A stretch of DNA of 35,034 bases from Lentisphaerota bacterium (GCA_018676675.1 JABHEG010000242.1:1-35034); one strand, 5' to 3'. Shown: positions 17,303 to 27,246, numbered from the stretch's first letter. Made by a program: numbers and translations. The notes: generated by a model not told the origin, from the sequence alone.

Positions 17303-17369
17303 TCCCGGAGGATCCCACCCGATTTGCCGTGGACGCTCTTCCAGACGAGCAAGGAAGATCAGGAGCAAC

Positions 17370-18194
17370 TCATAGGTCGGCTGTCACCTCGGCAACGGTG
17401 GCACTCAGGGCTTTGGCGCTGGCGATTGAACGCCTGTTGTGAAGATTGGCAAAGAGGGAGACATCGACCTCCGCGGTGAGCAACATCTCCGTGTGGCGCG
17501 TGCTGCGGACAGAGATTTCCCCCTGTGGATCCATGAGGTAACTGTCTCCGTACCCGACTCCTTCCCGGTCGAGTCCCGCATCATAGCCGCTGCAGACATT
17601 GTTGCCCCGGAGGAACCAAACGCCATTCTCAACCGCCCGGGCAGTGTGATCTGAACGCACCTTCTGGAAGTGGTTGATCAAGGCCGGGGGAGGAAGGTAG
17701 TTGTAGTGAGGGGCGAAAATGAGCTGTGCCCCTTTCAGAGCCAGGATCCGGCATGGCTCTATGTACCCACCATCTGCGCAGATCACCACACCGTACACAA
17801 GATCGCCCTTCCGGAAAATAGGAAAATCTCTCCCCGGAGTGAAATACGCGAAGCAGGGAAATGCCTTGCTGTACGTCCCGATGATCTCCCCCGCCTCAAC
17901 CACGATGACCGTGTTGTAGAGCTCGTCGCCGCGCTGTTCATTGAACCCCACCATGAACGTTGTCGAAGCGTGAGCCACGCGCGCCAGAAAGGCGCTGATC
18001 TCCGCTCCATCCGCAGCAATACTGTGCGCACGAGCCCCTTCCTCAGAGCCATAGTAGCCGGTTATGAAAGACTCTGGGAAGCTCACAATCTCGAGACCGA
18101 CCTCGTCCGCGCTCTCCAGACCTCCCACAACCTTGCGGATATTCGCTTCGTAATCGCCCGGGGTGCATTCAAGCTGCCAATGCCCAATTTTCAC
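17370..18194 (-). CDS. Carbon-nitrogen hydrolase (nitrilase superfamily amidase)
   Basis: 274 residues from a GTG at 18194 with AAGGAG 8 bases upstream. The Glu-Lys-Cys triad is complete: Glu41 in VSFPESF, Lys110 in TYSKAF and Cys139 in VVICADGGYIEP. The fold is the single-domain omega-amidase/carbamoylputrescine-amidase size. Such enzymes hydrolyse amides or carbamoyl groups in the cytoplasm; the substrate is unknown. It is the last gene of the leftward run, 27 bases after the GH123-like gene. A link such as release of nitrogen from amino-sugar breakdown is possible but speculative. Confidence 0.9.
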   Translation of the reverse strand: MKIGHWQLECTPGDYEANIRKVVGGLESADEVGLEIVSFPESFITGYYGSEEGARAHSIAADGAEISAFLARVAHASTTFMVGFNEQRGDELYNTVIVVEAGEIIGTYSKAFPCFAYFTPGRDFPIFRKGDLVYGVVICADGGYIEPCRILALKGAQLIFAPHYNYLPPPALINHFQKVRSDHTARAVENGVWFLRGNNVCSGYDAGLDREGVGYGDSYLMDPQGEISVRSTRHTEMLLTAEVDVSLFANLHNRRSIASAKALSATVAEVTADL

Positions 18195-18221
18195 GGGTGT
18201 GACTCCTTCACTGAGAAGCGG

Positions 18222-20777
18222 CTACTGGTCCCAGGGCGAGACCGGAGCGATCGGCGCTTCGTTGATACAGTTACCCAGAGCGTTCCGGTAGCGATACAAC
18301 ACGCCCGGATCACGCGTGTAATCCTTCATGCTCTTCACGACGTCTTGAGGGACCTCCATCAGCGCTCGAGCCCTTGCGGACCAGTCCCCCCTGGGGACGC
18401 CGCGTTCTTCCTTGGCCGTGACCGCTGCCGACGTTGCCTCCAGAATCCGGTAGTAAGCGTAGTCTTCCAGGCCATCGCGGAAATTCTCGAGTCGGATTGT
18501 CGGCAGTGGCGTCCCCTTCGGGCCCACGCAGGTCCAGGATCCATCCCCATGGTACGTCGTCCAGCTACGGGGATCCCAGTGAGTAAACGGCCCCGAGTCG
18601 ATTGGGTGCTGTGAGTTCCAGATGCTAATCTGATAGTAGAGGAACCCATCCGGGCGGTACTTTGCCGTCATCGCCCCCATGAGAAGGCGTCCCTCGATGG
18701 CCGGATACTCAATGAACATGTTTGCGTGAGGATGCCGAGGGCCACAACAGATGTACCACCACACTTCCTTGCCATGCTTCCGCGCCACAGTCGCCTTTTC
18801 CATATCGTACCGTGGGGTCAGCGGACACCACGCATCCATGGACGTGATGACAGAGTCCGCGCCAAAGCTGTGGTCGTAGGTGGTGGTCATCACCATAACG
18901 TCCGGGAAAGCAGCCTTAATCCGGGCCGCCGCCCGCTCAACCTGCGGGAAGTCTTCTTTCCTGTGTTCATCGCACCCGTAGATATAGGCGTGGTCCAGGA
19001 GCCCAAGTTCGCGGGCCCGTTCATACCGTGGACGAATCCGATCGATCACAGTCTTCTGCCAGGCCGCGATACCGTCGGGAGCAGCCGGACATTTGCCGTA
19101 GTACCCAAGATTGAAGCGTCCCAGGCGCCCCTGAGTGTGCAAACGAGCCAGGATATCGAAGTCGGGCCCCCTGTTCTTGTAAGCATAGAGGCTGTCATAG
19201 GTGATGAAGTAGTCCGCCAGGAACTCCCCCCAAAGAGCCTTGTGTTTGCGCCAGCCGACAACTGGGTAGTTGGCCGATTTGCGCCATTCCGCCTGCAGGG
19301 CGCGTGTTTCGTTGGTCGGGTGATCGTGCGGGGCAAACGTGATCGCCATCGGCAACGGCGATGTGTCCGGCAACGAGAATCCATAGACGTTGACAAGCAG
19401 ACGGAAACGAAAGGCAACCCGACCACTCTGAAGCACCTCCAGCGTCCCGGAGTAGCGTCCCGCAGGTTGAGCTTTCGGGGGCTTGACACGAACCCAGTAC
19501 GCCTGGGCATCTCCTTTGGCAATTTCTGTCGAAGACATGAAGTCCAGGATCGGGTCCGGCCACCAGCCGACGTGCGACGCCCCGTATGGAGGACGTTCCT
19601 TCGTTTCCACGTAGCCAACCACCGATGACGTCACAACGTCAGCTGCAAGGCGATCGCCATCGGCACTCAGCAGCTCCCCGACGCGCAGAGAGACATCCTG
19701 TGCCGAAGCCTCCATAGGCAGCACGACCACTTGGAAACTCTCCGTCTCGTTCCGGGCCGCCGCCAGTTCGACCGCAGGCGAAATTTCAAGTTCAGGCAGT
19801 GCCGCTCGCGGCAAGACTTTCGTCATCGAGTCGACCGTGCCAACCACGATGCCCCTCCCGCTCTCGGCGTCCTGGGCCACCTGGGGACGAATCCTCTCAA
19901 AGGCCAGGCGAGTGGCCAAAACGGACTGCATCCACGCTACCTGATCTCGGAGGCGGCTCAGCTTCCCGGGCAACATCAGCCCCAATGAGGCATCGCTGCT
20001 CGCGGCCAGCGCGAGAGAGCTCACCTGGCTGAGCAATGCCTCCCGCTCAGTTCTGACCCACTCGGCAACCTGCGCACTCCCGGTTGCCTGGCCCAGCATC
20101 TCCTCACAAGCCTCGCCAATCCCGGCACGGGCTCCGTCAACCGCAGGCTTCTGAAGGGCCACAAAATCGTCAACGAACTGCCTCTGCGGGGCCGGAACAC
20201 TCTCCCCGGGCTCAAGCAGTAGAAAGCGATCCAGAACAATGGTCATGTCCTCCGGTGGGTCTTCGGTGTAGAAATGCATGCGCTGAATGTCGCCCGAAGC
20301 GATCTTCCTGGCAGCAAAGCCCTTCCTCAATTCCACGACAGCCTGCGTGTAACCATGCGGGGCAAGCAGTTCACGATGGGGAAGCCCACTGCGTGTCGCC
20401 TTCTTCGAGTCAGTGATAAACAGCATGAGTTTCTGCGGAACGGCGGTCGTGTTCACGATCTCAAATACAAGACGATCGAAACGCTCCCAGTCTCCAATCG
20501 GTGGGGTCCCTTCAAAGGCAGGCCACTTCTGCCTTCCACCGTGCTCCTCAGGGCGCCAAGCGGGTGTAAAGAACCGCATGGCCTGCTTCCCGGAAGCTGC
20601 CAACACGGTGCTCGCGGCAAGCCGCTTGTCCTTCCCAAGCGTGTCCTTCCCCTCATCGTGCCAAAGCGAGATCTCGGCATCCTCCTCAAAGTCGAACAGG
20701 AGAGTTGCAGTAATGCCTCTCTGCGAACAGAAGCACAACACAAGGCAGAACAGAAAAGACGAACGGAACCTGCTCAT
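18222..20777 (-). CDS. Secreted GH123-like / DUF4091 glycoside hydrolase
   Basis: 851 residues. A signal peptide (1 to about 24) is followed by a carbohydrate-binding-like beta domain (about 25-195; TLLFDFEEDAEISLWHDEG) and a helical linker. A second beta region follows, then a barrel ending in DUF4091. The barrel holds an Asp603-Glu604 pair in YIYGCDEHR, the same type of adjacent pair that serves in substrate-assisted catalysis in GH123 N-acetyl-beta-galactosaminidases. The C-terminal DUF4091 signature is present (PDGFLYYQISIWN, RLENFRDGLEDYAYYRILEA). It probably cleaves N-acetylgalactosamine or a related sugar from a glycan outside the inner membrane. The ATG overlaps the mscS stop by 4 bases, and the amidase gene follows 27 bases later. 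Confidence 0.82.
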   Translation of the reverse strand: MSRFRSSFLFCLVLCFCSQRGITATLLFDFEEDAEISLWHDEGKDTLGKDKRLAASTVLAASGKQAMRFFTPAWRPEEHGGRQKWPAFEGTPPIGDWERFDRLVFEIVNTTAVPQKLMLFITDSKKATRSGLPHRELLAPHGYTQAVVELRKGFAARKIASGDIQRMHFYTEDPPEDMTIVLDRFLLLEPGESVPAPQRQFVDDFVALQKPAVDGARAGIGEACEEMLGQATGSAQVAEWVRTEREALLSQVSSLALAASSDASLGLMLPGKLSRLRDQVAWMQSVLATRLAFERIRPQVAQDAESGRGIVVGTVDSMTKVLPRAALPELEISPAVELAAARNETESFQVVVLPMEASAQDVSLRVGELLSADGDRLAADVVTSSVVGYVETKERPPYGASHVGWWPDPILDFMSSTEIAKGDAQAYWVRVKPPKAQPAGRYSGTLEVLQSGRVAFRFRLLVNVYGFSLPDTSPLPMAITFAPHDHPTNETRALQAEWRKSANYPVVGWRKHKALWGEFLADYFITYDSLYAYKNRGPDFDILARLHTQGRLGRFNLGYYGKCPAAPDGIAAWQKTVIDRIRPRYERARELGLLDHAYIYGCDEHRKEDFPQVERAAARIKAAFPDVMVMTTTYDHSFGADSVITSMDAWCPLTPRYDMEKATVARKHGKEVWWYICCGPRHPHANMFIEYPAIEGRLLMGAMTAKYRPDGFLYYQISIWNSQHPIDSGPFTHWDPRSWTTYHGDGSWTCVGPKGTPLPTIRLENFRDGLEDYAYYRILEATSAAVTAKEERGVPRGDWSARARALMEVPQDVVKSMKDYTRDPGVLYRYRNALGNCINEAPIAPVSPWDQ

Positions 20778-22141
20778 CGGTCTGGTTCCCTCTCTTGCTT
20801 GCTGATCAACTCATCGGCGAGCGCTTGCAGAGGCGCTCCCGAGCGCAAGTGAATATCGCGCTGTGGAAAAGGGATCTCGATCCCACGCTCGGCGAGAGCA
20901 TCCCAAACCTGATAGCGCAGATCGCTCTGCAATACCGGCATCAGGGCTGGCTCAGTCGTCCAGACAAGCAGCTCAAAATCGAGGCTGCTCTCCCCGAATC
21001 CATTGAACACGACAGTCGGTTCGGGGACCTCGAGAATGTGGGGGTGGTGGGACGCTTCACGAAGCGCAGCGGCCACTTCTCGGGGATCGGAATCATAGCT
21101 GACACCGACAGCCACATGCATCCGGACCTTCGGATCAGCACGAGTGAAATTGGTGACCGCATCGTTCAGAAACCGGGAGTTCGGGATGATGAGCTCAACA
21201 TTGTCAAGCGTTCTCACCACAGTGCTTCGGACACCAATCATCTTCACTACCCCAAGCGTCTCCCCAACCTGCACAACATCGCCAGCCCCAATTGAACGCT
21301 CCAGCATGAGAATGAAACCGCTCATGAAGTTGCTGACAATCTCCTGCAACCCAAAGCCCAGCCCCACGGACAGGCCACCGGCCACAACCGTGAAAGCAGT
21401 CAGATCGATGCCCATCGTCCCCAGCGCAAACATCGCGCCAACGGTCACTGTGGTATATGTGGCAAGTGAGGCGAGAATCTGCCCCAGTCCCGCCTCCACC
21501 CCCGCTCCGGGGAAGAACACCTGCTCGAGAAAGCGACGCACCCCGCGCGAGGCAACATAGAACGCAACGAGAACGGCGATCCCGGTCAGGACAGATCCAA
21601 GGGTAACGTTCACGTCTTGACGAGGGGCAAGGCGCCAGGCAAGCACATCGTCAAGCACACCTGCTGCGTGAAAAACGGCCAGGACGACCACGAGCGGGAG
21701 AAGGACATTCCGACTCCAAACGCGCACCTGCTCCTTGGTCAAGACGACACCAAGCACAGCGATCACTGACCGGTAGAGCCCCCACAGTCCAGCGAAAGGC
21801 ACGGCCCACTCGAGAAGGCGAGGCTCCCAGCCGAACTCCTGGAAAAAGCCAATAGAGAGTCGCCCCAACCCCCACAGGGAAAGTGGCAGAAGTGCCGCCC
21901 CTAGAACGGAGAAGAAGGCGCGGGCCCAACTCAGCCGCGCGCTGCACCGTGCCTCCCAACTCGCCAGCACCTTTCTGATGCCGGGCTGCAAGGCTGTCGC
22001 CACAAGCACGACCACACACAGCCCAGCAAGCTGAGTGCCAAGTTCCCAGGCCTCGCCCTGCCCTAACCAACCCGCCAAGTGACCGGCCACATCACGCAAT
22101 TCCTGAAGCAAACTCTCACTCCCGATGACCTTGCCCCACAT
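20774..22141 (-). CDS. MscS family mechanosensitive ion channel
   Basis: 455 residues from ATG 22141; AAAGG, overlapping the stop codon of the upstream gene, lies 11 bases before it. The open frame extends to a TTG at 22174, but that overlaps the upstream gene. About six or seven membrane helices lead to the pore helix with small-residue packing (VAGGLSVGLGFGLQEIVSNF). The MscS beta domain follows (GAGDVVQVGETLGVVKMIGV, then IPNSRFLNDAVTNFT) and a C-terminal alpha/beta domain. It is longer than E. coli MscS (286 aa), like the mid-sized multi-helix members. It would open under membrane tension to release solutes in osmotic downshock. It sits between two secreted-protein genes with coupled junctions on both sides. 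Confidence 0.93.
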   Translation of the reverse strand: MWGKVIGSESLLQELRDVAGHLAGWLGQGEAWELGTQLAGLCVVVLVATALQPGIRKVLASWEARCSARLSWARAFFSVLGAALLPLSLWGLGRLSIGFFQEFGWEPRLLEWAVPFAGLWGLYRSVIAVLGVVLTKEQVRVWSRNVLLPLVVVLAVFHAAGVLDDVLAWRLAPRQDVNVTLGSVLTGIAVLVAFYVASRGVRRFLEQVFFPGAGVEAGLGQILASLATYTTVTVGAMFALGTMGIDLTAFTVVAGGLSVGLGFGLQEIVSNFMSGFILMLERSIGAGDVVQVGETLGVVKMIGVRSTVVRTLDNVELIIPNSRFLNDAVTNFTRADPKVRMHVAVGVSYDSDPREVAAALREASHHPHILEVPEPTVVFNGFGESSLDFELLVWTTEPALMPVLQSDLRYQVWDALAERGIEIPFPQRDIHLRSGAPLQALADELISKQEREPDR

Positions 22142-22155
22142 GGAGCGCAGGACCT

Positions 22156-25100
22156 TTACGGACAGGTTCCCCAATCGATCACGTTGCCGAGTCGATCTCT
22201 CACACGCTCGGCAACATGCTCAGCCGGGACGATCCAGCAACCATCCTCGTCCGCGCGCTCAAGCAGGAGTTCCTCGGCTCTGTTGCGTACGGAACGTCGC
22301 AGCCAGTACTCCAACCCGGGGATGCCGAACAGAACATGGTCAACAGCTTCCATCCAGTCCCTGCCCTCGGCATCCAGACATTCGTTGAGGCTGCCATTGA
22401 CCGCCACGTGTATCTCCTGGGCAAACACGTCCTCCAGGACGGGGGTACAGGTCCCCGTGAAGCGGTACACGCCTGAAACGTCAAGATCGCGGCTGAATTC
22501 GAAGACGAAGTCTCGGAACGCGTCCGCAACTGTCCCGCCCAGACCGCTGCTGGTGAGACGATCGGCGAGTTGTCGGGCGTCCATGAATTGCAGCATGACT
22601 TCGTTAAAACGTCCGGAGAAGCCAAGCGGCCCACTGGTGGGGCACGGGCAGTCTGACCACTCCCGCGGGAAGGCGAGCTTGTCTACAGTCTGGTCGCTTG
22701 TGAAGAGCTGGAAGAAACGCTCTCCCAGGACACCACCGGTGATCCCACTCGCACCTGCGCCCCGAGGTATCTCCAACTCAAAGACATCGTTCTTCACAAC
22801 AAGTACCCCGGCAACGAGAAGGAATGCCCTGCGGCCGGTTGCGTGACGCCCGAAGGCGAGTCGCCCCCGACGGATCCGCAGGTCAAACTCCCGCAGCCCA
22901 AAACCACGCCGTTTGAGCTCGAGCTTTCCGTCAATATCGATACCGAAGAAGGAGAAATTGTCTTGAAAATCCACCTGATAGTAGCGGTCCAGCACCGTCC
23001 CCTCGCGGGTGATGTAGACGTTTCCATGCACCTGTGAATGGCCGTAACTCAGCTCAATCCGTCGATCCTGAACGTTCCAGTTGAGTGTCCGATACGCTGC
23101 CAACGGCCCGAGTGCGCGCGTTGACCGTGCTCCTCCCCGTCCGAGCCCGTCCAGAGCGCCGTCCAAGGCGTCTTGCGCATCTTCGTCTGCGGCGATCTCG
23201 TTGATGGCGCCCTGCAACGTAGCGAAATCGCTCATCATTCTGGCTTCGTCACCATCCCAACCGTCCGCGCTGAACACCGGCTCAAGGTCATCAGCCAGCC
23301 TGACACCGCTCACGTCTTCCAGTGCGTTGACCCAGTACCCCATTCCCGGGGTCAAGAGCTCTTCTTCCTCGACTCTCCAGTACTGAGTTTGCTCTGCATC
23401 CCACCCCCAGACGTCCGGCCAAAGCTGAGGGATATCGGGAACGGGAACAGGTGTTGCGGGCCCCACGAGGTTCCACCCGGCCACCAAGTCCACGACTCCG
23501 GTGGGAGGGACTCCAGAGATGGGCCGAGTCAGACCGCCCGCCATGCTGAACACCCAGTAACCGACCAAGGCTTCCGGGATATCAACTCCGTCAATCCCCA
23601 CGTAAGTCCCCCCGCGCTCGGTAGTGCTCCAAGTGTACAGCGACCCGACCTTTATCGCAGTCTCCGTGTCGTCCACAAAGATCTCTTCCACAGCCATGCT
23701 CGTCACACGCGGCAAGCTGATCAGGTTCCATCCGGGGAAGAGCTCAAGCTGCAGATCCGCCCCGTCCGCGACCACAAAATCAAGCGTCGATTCGCTGGAC
23801 TTAAGGACCTCATACGGAATGCCGTCCGCATTCTCAGCCTCTCTGCCGTTCTCGAAACACAGGACGGCCGTGTGGCGCCCCGGGCCCAACACCCCGGCGA
23901 CATAGCTGGTGTCGTCAATTGCCAGGGTCTCTATATCGCCATCATCGAGGTCCATGAAAAGGGCCTCGGCCACATCCTCAGTGTAGGCATCCCAAGTGAT
24001 CGTGACCGGGTCAGTGACCAATTCGTCCTGGGTTGGGGACAGAAAAACGGGGGCCTCCATGGGCTGGGGAATCGCCGCCCGGACATCCGGTGCCGAGAAG
24101 GGGAACGTCGTCTCTTGCACTCGACCATCCCGGAAGGTCACGCGAACGACATAGTCTCCATCCCCATACGGAGTAAGTTCCGTGGGATCCGCGAAGGCCC
24201 CCTCATGCTTCCATACGTAGACACCGCGTCCCATGTCATACCAACGGCTGGTCGAGACGGCCCCCTCCTCCGTGAACACCTCATCGGGGATCACAAACGT
24301 GTTCCCGGCGGGCGTATCAAACGCGACCTCCGCAACACTCTCATCGGTATCGACCTCTATGTTCAGCAGGTAATGCAGGTCCCGTTGAGGTCGGCCATGG
24401 ACCCAGATCTGTTCGATCTCGAAGCCGAGTACGCGAGCTGCGATATCGCTGTTGAACTCAAGCGAAAAGTCGATACTGGTGAGGACATCCGTGCCCGTCA
24501 GTGTGTAAGCCAGAGCATCCCCAAAGAGGGCCACGTCATCGTGGTACTCCTTTACATAGCTGTTCCCTCCGGCCTCGATGACAAACTCGGTATCCAGGGG
24601 GACCCAAAGGGTGTAACTCCCGTCAGCTCTGGAGCGTGTTCGGGACAAAAACGCCGCATCCGCCGTGGCAAACGCGTCGACGGGGATGTTGGGAAGGGGC
24701 ACCCCGTCCGCTGTGTCCAGGAGAGTTCCCAAGACAGGACGAGCCGGTCCCAGCGTGATGTCGATCCCCGGGAGATCTCCCGGGCTAAAGCTCCGAATCG
24801 GGGTGGCTCCTTCAGGAGTGACGCTGGCGTCATAGAACCCAGGCAATAGGAAGGGCCCACCTGCAACAAGGATGACCTCGACACCCGCCGGAATCTCAAT
24901 CTCGTACGTCCCAGGATCCTGGTTGGCGTCGTCATCCGTGCTCGCCGACACCAATGGGGGAGCGCTGTTTCCCCACATCAAGGCCGAGACATGGGCCGAA
25001 GCGGCTGGGTTCCCGGTCGACGAGTCGTAGATCGTTCCCGTGATTACCACGCCGCCGCCGGGGACATTCGGATCATCGGGATCAGCCCCTGGAATCATCG

Positions 25101-27042
25101 TCTCGGCCTTGTCGTAATACCCGTCATCATCCGTGTCCGGATCAGTCGCGTCCAGCCCCATTTCCCACTCTTCATAGTTGGTCAGATAGTCATTGTCATA
25201 GTCCATCCACGGATCCTGCTCAAGCCCCCCAAACACCTCTGTTTCCCATGCGTCGGGCAGTCCATCGAGGTCGGTGTCGGTCAGGTCCACGACCTGATTG
25301 GCATCGAAACGCCGAACACGAACATCGAACACGGCATTGGCCAGCTCCGTCTGGATGTCGGTCAGGAGATCAGCGGTGATCTCAGACGTATTGGCCAACG
25401 CGTCAACCGTGTTCTTCAGGGTGTCAGAAAGCGAGGCACTGGTCCACGCAACGAGGGGTTGGTCCATGTCACAGATGACATCAACGCCTCCCTGTAGTCC
25501 GGCCTCCTCGTTGATGTCGGAAGGCAACCACCACGACTTCGCGAACGTGTCCCAGCTCTGGTCCTCGTTGTCCCACACCAGAGCGAACACGTTCAGCGCG
25601 GCATCGGTCCAGGCCACAACGGCTTCGCCGTCACCGGTGACGGTCAGGTCGGCCCCGGTGGCAACGTCAAAGACACTGGCGGACAGATCACGCCATCCGC
25701 GGTTGTCGTCATCAACGTAGTAATCTGTCCACTGGCCCATCATCGGATTCCACACCTTGCCGCTGATCTGGATCACTTTCGTCCCGGTCAGTTCACTGTT
25801 CTCAGGGCCCGTTCGAGTGAAGACGACGGCGACCTCGCCGGATGGCAACGCCGCGATGGCAGGCTGGGTGCAGATCCCCACACCGGCCTCGGTGTTCCAT
25901 CGGCTCACCCCTCCGTCAGTTGCCCCGGTCCCGCCAAACAACGTGTCGCCCCAGGCCGAGCCGTCGTACCTGATCGCATGCACCTGACTGAGGCCCCGGT
26001 AATCAGCCGCCGATCTGCCGGCGGCATCTACCTCGGTATGCACCCAGGCGATGCTCGGCCTGCCATCTGCACACAGCGTCACGCTCGGGGAAACCGAAAT
26101 GTCCCACTGACCGGTCGCCGTCAGTGCATGTGCGGCTGCCATGTCGTAATCGATGGCGACTCCCTCGAGAGTCAACCATCCTGCCTCCTCGTTCGCCGCC
26201 CCGTAGACGGCTCCCAGGTTGTTGTTGGGGGCGTCAATGATCTTAACGATGTTGGTCAGACCCGATCCGCCTTCCGGAGAGAAGCGGATGTAATCCCAAA
26301 CCACAAACGGGGCTCCTTCTGCCGTCAATACGGCGTCGGGGCGGGAGGCCATGCTGTAGTCGTCGTTCCCGCTGATAGTCTTGCCTGCAGAGGCGTCCGC
26401 GTAGTCCAGCGTCGCGTCCCACTGCTCAGTCTCAAGGTCGTAACACTTGGCATAGATATAAGTCCCCTCGTACTCGATGTCTTTGATGGCCTCCAGGACG
26501 CTATAGAAACCGCTCTCCAGGTCAACGCCCAAAATCTGATCCAGGACACCACCCGAACGCCCCTCCTGCCAAATCACCCACAGGCGCTTGGCGGGGGTCA
26601 TCTGAACCAGCAGCTTTGGGGACACGGAGTCTCGGTTGGTGTCAGAGATGCGCCCGTCGCCCGAGCCGCCGTTGGCCAGCGCAACCCAGGCTGAGGTCCG
26701 AGCCACCGGATCATACGTCTTCACGTAGATTTCATGGTCTCCGTCCGGCGCGTCCTTTTGGGACCAGGCACAGAAAAGCTGGCCTGTTTCCCGGTCTCGA
26801 GCGAGAGATGGGCCGGTTGAGTTCTCATCGTCCGCGTCGCTGATCTGGGCATCCGCCTCCGCCTCCGGGACGTTCTCCCATGCACCAGTCTCCTGGCCAA
26901 TGCTCCCGAGAAGGGCGTCGACAGTGTCCTGGATCGTGGAGCGCCCAGCCGTGGGTTCGGCATAGCTTGAGATCACGGCGCAGAGAGAGAACCCGTACAA
27001 GCATACGGCTACGGACGCCAGGAAACGACAGCGAGGGGCCAT
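22156..27042 (-). CDS. Giant secreted modular protein (Ca-binding repeats, Ig-like domains)
   Basis: 1628 residues. ATG 27042 has AAGGAG 8 bases upstream, followed by a signal peptide (1 to about 29, ending SSYA). Residues about 70-570 hold repeated beta-propeller-like blocks (PSLARDRETGQLFCAWSQ, then PSVTLCADGRPSIAWVH and QPAIAALPSGEVAVVFTR). About 589-660 is an acidic, thrombospondin type 3-like calcium-binding segment (DTDLDGLPDAWE, DPDTDDDGYYD). Two carboxypeptidase-regulatory-like Ig folds follow (about 665-850), then two GWNL blocks (PGWNLISLP about 1100, AGWNLVGPA about 1187) seen in many secreted bacterial proteins. The last 330 residues match nothing I recognise. It is likely a surface or extracellular protein, non-enzymatic as far as I can see. 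First gene of the leftward run; 14 bases separate its stop from the mscS start. Confidence 0.8.
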   Translation of the reverse strand: MAPRCRFLASVAVCLYGFSLCAVISSYAEPTAGRSTIQDTVDALLGSIGQETGAWENVPEAEADAQISDADDENSTGPSLARDRETGQLFCAWSQKDAPDGDHEIYVKTYDPVARTSAWVALANGGSGDGRISDTNRDSVSPKLLVQMTPAKRLWVIWQEGRSGGVLDQILGVDLESGFYSVLEAIKDIEYEGTYIYAKCYDLETEQWDATLDYADASAGKTISGNDDYSMASRPDAVLTAEGAPFVVWDYIRFSPEGGSGLTNIVKIIDAPNNNLGAVYGAANEEAGWLTLEGVAIDYDMAAAHALTATGQWDISVSPSVTLCADGRPSIAWVHTEVDAAGRSAADYRGLSQVHAIRYDGSAWGDTLFGGTGATDGGVSRWNTEAGVGICTQPAIAALPSGEVAVVFTRTGPENSELTGTKVIQISGKVWNPMMGQWTDYYVDDDNRGWRDLSASVFDVATGADLTVTGDGEAVVAWTDAALNVFALVWDNEDQSWDTFAKSWWLPSDINEEAGLQGGVDVICDMDQPLVAWTSASLSDTLKNTVDALANTSEITADLLTDIQTELANAVFDVRVRRFDANQVVDLTDTDLDGLPDAWETEVFGGLEQDPWMDYDNDYLTNYEEWEMGLDATDPDTDDDGYYDKAETMIPGADPDDPNVPGGGVVITGTIYDSSTGNPAASAHVSALMWGNSAPPLVSASTDDDANQDPGTYEIEIPAGVEVILVAGGPFLLPGFYDASVTPEGATPIRSFSPGDLPGIDITLGPARPVLGTLLDTADGVPLPNIPVDAFATADAAFLSRTRSRADGSYTLWVPLDTEFVIEAGGNSYVKEYHDDVALFGDALAYTLTGTDVLTSIDFSLEFNSDIAARVLGFEIEQIWVHGRPQRDLHYLLNIEVDTDESVAEVAFDTPAGNTFVIPDEVFTEEGAVSTSRWYDMGRGVYVWKHEGAFADPTELTPYGDGDYVVRVTFRDGRVQETTFPFSAPDVRAAIPQPMEAPVFLSPTQDELVTDPVTITWDAYTEDVAEALFMDLDDGDIETLAIDDTSYVAGVLGPGRHTAVLCFENGREAENADGIPYEVLKSSESTLDFVVADGADLQLELFPGWNLISLPRVTSMAVEEIFVDDTETAIKVGSLYTWSTTERGGTYVGIDGVDIPEALVGYWVFSMAGGLTRPISGVPPTGVVDLVAGWNLVGPATPVPVPDIPQLWPDVWGWDAEQTQYWRVEEEELLTPGMGYWVNALEDVSGVRLADDLEPVFSADGWDGDEARMMSDFATLQGAINEIAADEDAQDALDGALDGLGRGGARSTRALGPLAAYRTLNWNVQDRRIELSYGHSQVHGNVYITREGTVLDRYYQVDFQDNFSFFGIDIDGKLELKRRGFGLREFDLRIRRGRLAFGRHATGRRAFLLVAGVLVVKNDVFELEIPRGAGASGITGGVLGERFFQLFTSDQTVDKLAFPREWSDCPCPTSGPLGFSGRFNEVMLQFMDARQLADRLTSSGLGGTVADAFRDFVFEFSRDLDVSGVYRFTGTCTPVLEDVFAQEIHVAVNGSLNECLDAEGRDWMEAVDHVLFGIPGLEYWLRRSVRNRAEELLLERADEDGCWIVPAEHVAERVRDRLGNVIDWGTCP

Positions 27043-27096
27043 GACGTGAACTCCTTCCGCGGAAAGCCTCTATTCGCAGTAGAACAGGTGAGAAAC

Positions 27097-27186
27097 GCGC
27101 CGATTGGGCGCCGACGAATGCTGGAGAACTCTACAGCCCTCGGGGGCTATCCGCAACCCTCCGGCGTAGCCGGGAACTCGCGCGAG
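27097..27186 (-). promoter_or_regulatory. Hairpin-rich leader of the 1628-aa gene
   Basis: Four perfect inverted repeats fall in 90 bases: GCGCC/GGCGC (27097-27111), AGCCC/GGGCT with a four-base loop (27135-27148), CCGGC/GCCGG with a three-base loop (27161-27173) and CTCGCGCGAG (27177-27186). They lie 55-144 bases upstream of the start, so they probably fold in the leader RNA. Whether they regulate is unknown, and short repeats are common in GC-rich DNA. Confidence 0.35.
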
Positions 27187-27246
27187 AACGGCCCACGCAA
27201 GACCGCCCCCCTTCCACGCAACGCACAACGCAGGAAGACACAAGAA

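Noticed and set aside
17303..17369. Possible bidirectional terminator between ptb and the amidase gene
   Set aside because: No stem of useful length with a T-run is visible in these 67 bases.
23173..24849. 558-codon plus-strand frame
   Set aside because: Lies wholly antisense to the 1628-aa secreted protein; composition rich in Arg, Pro and Ser, as expected of a shadow frame in GC-rich DNA.
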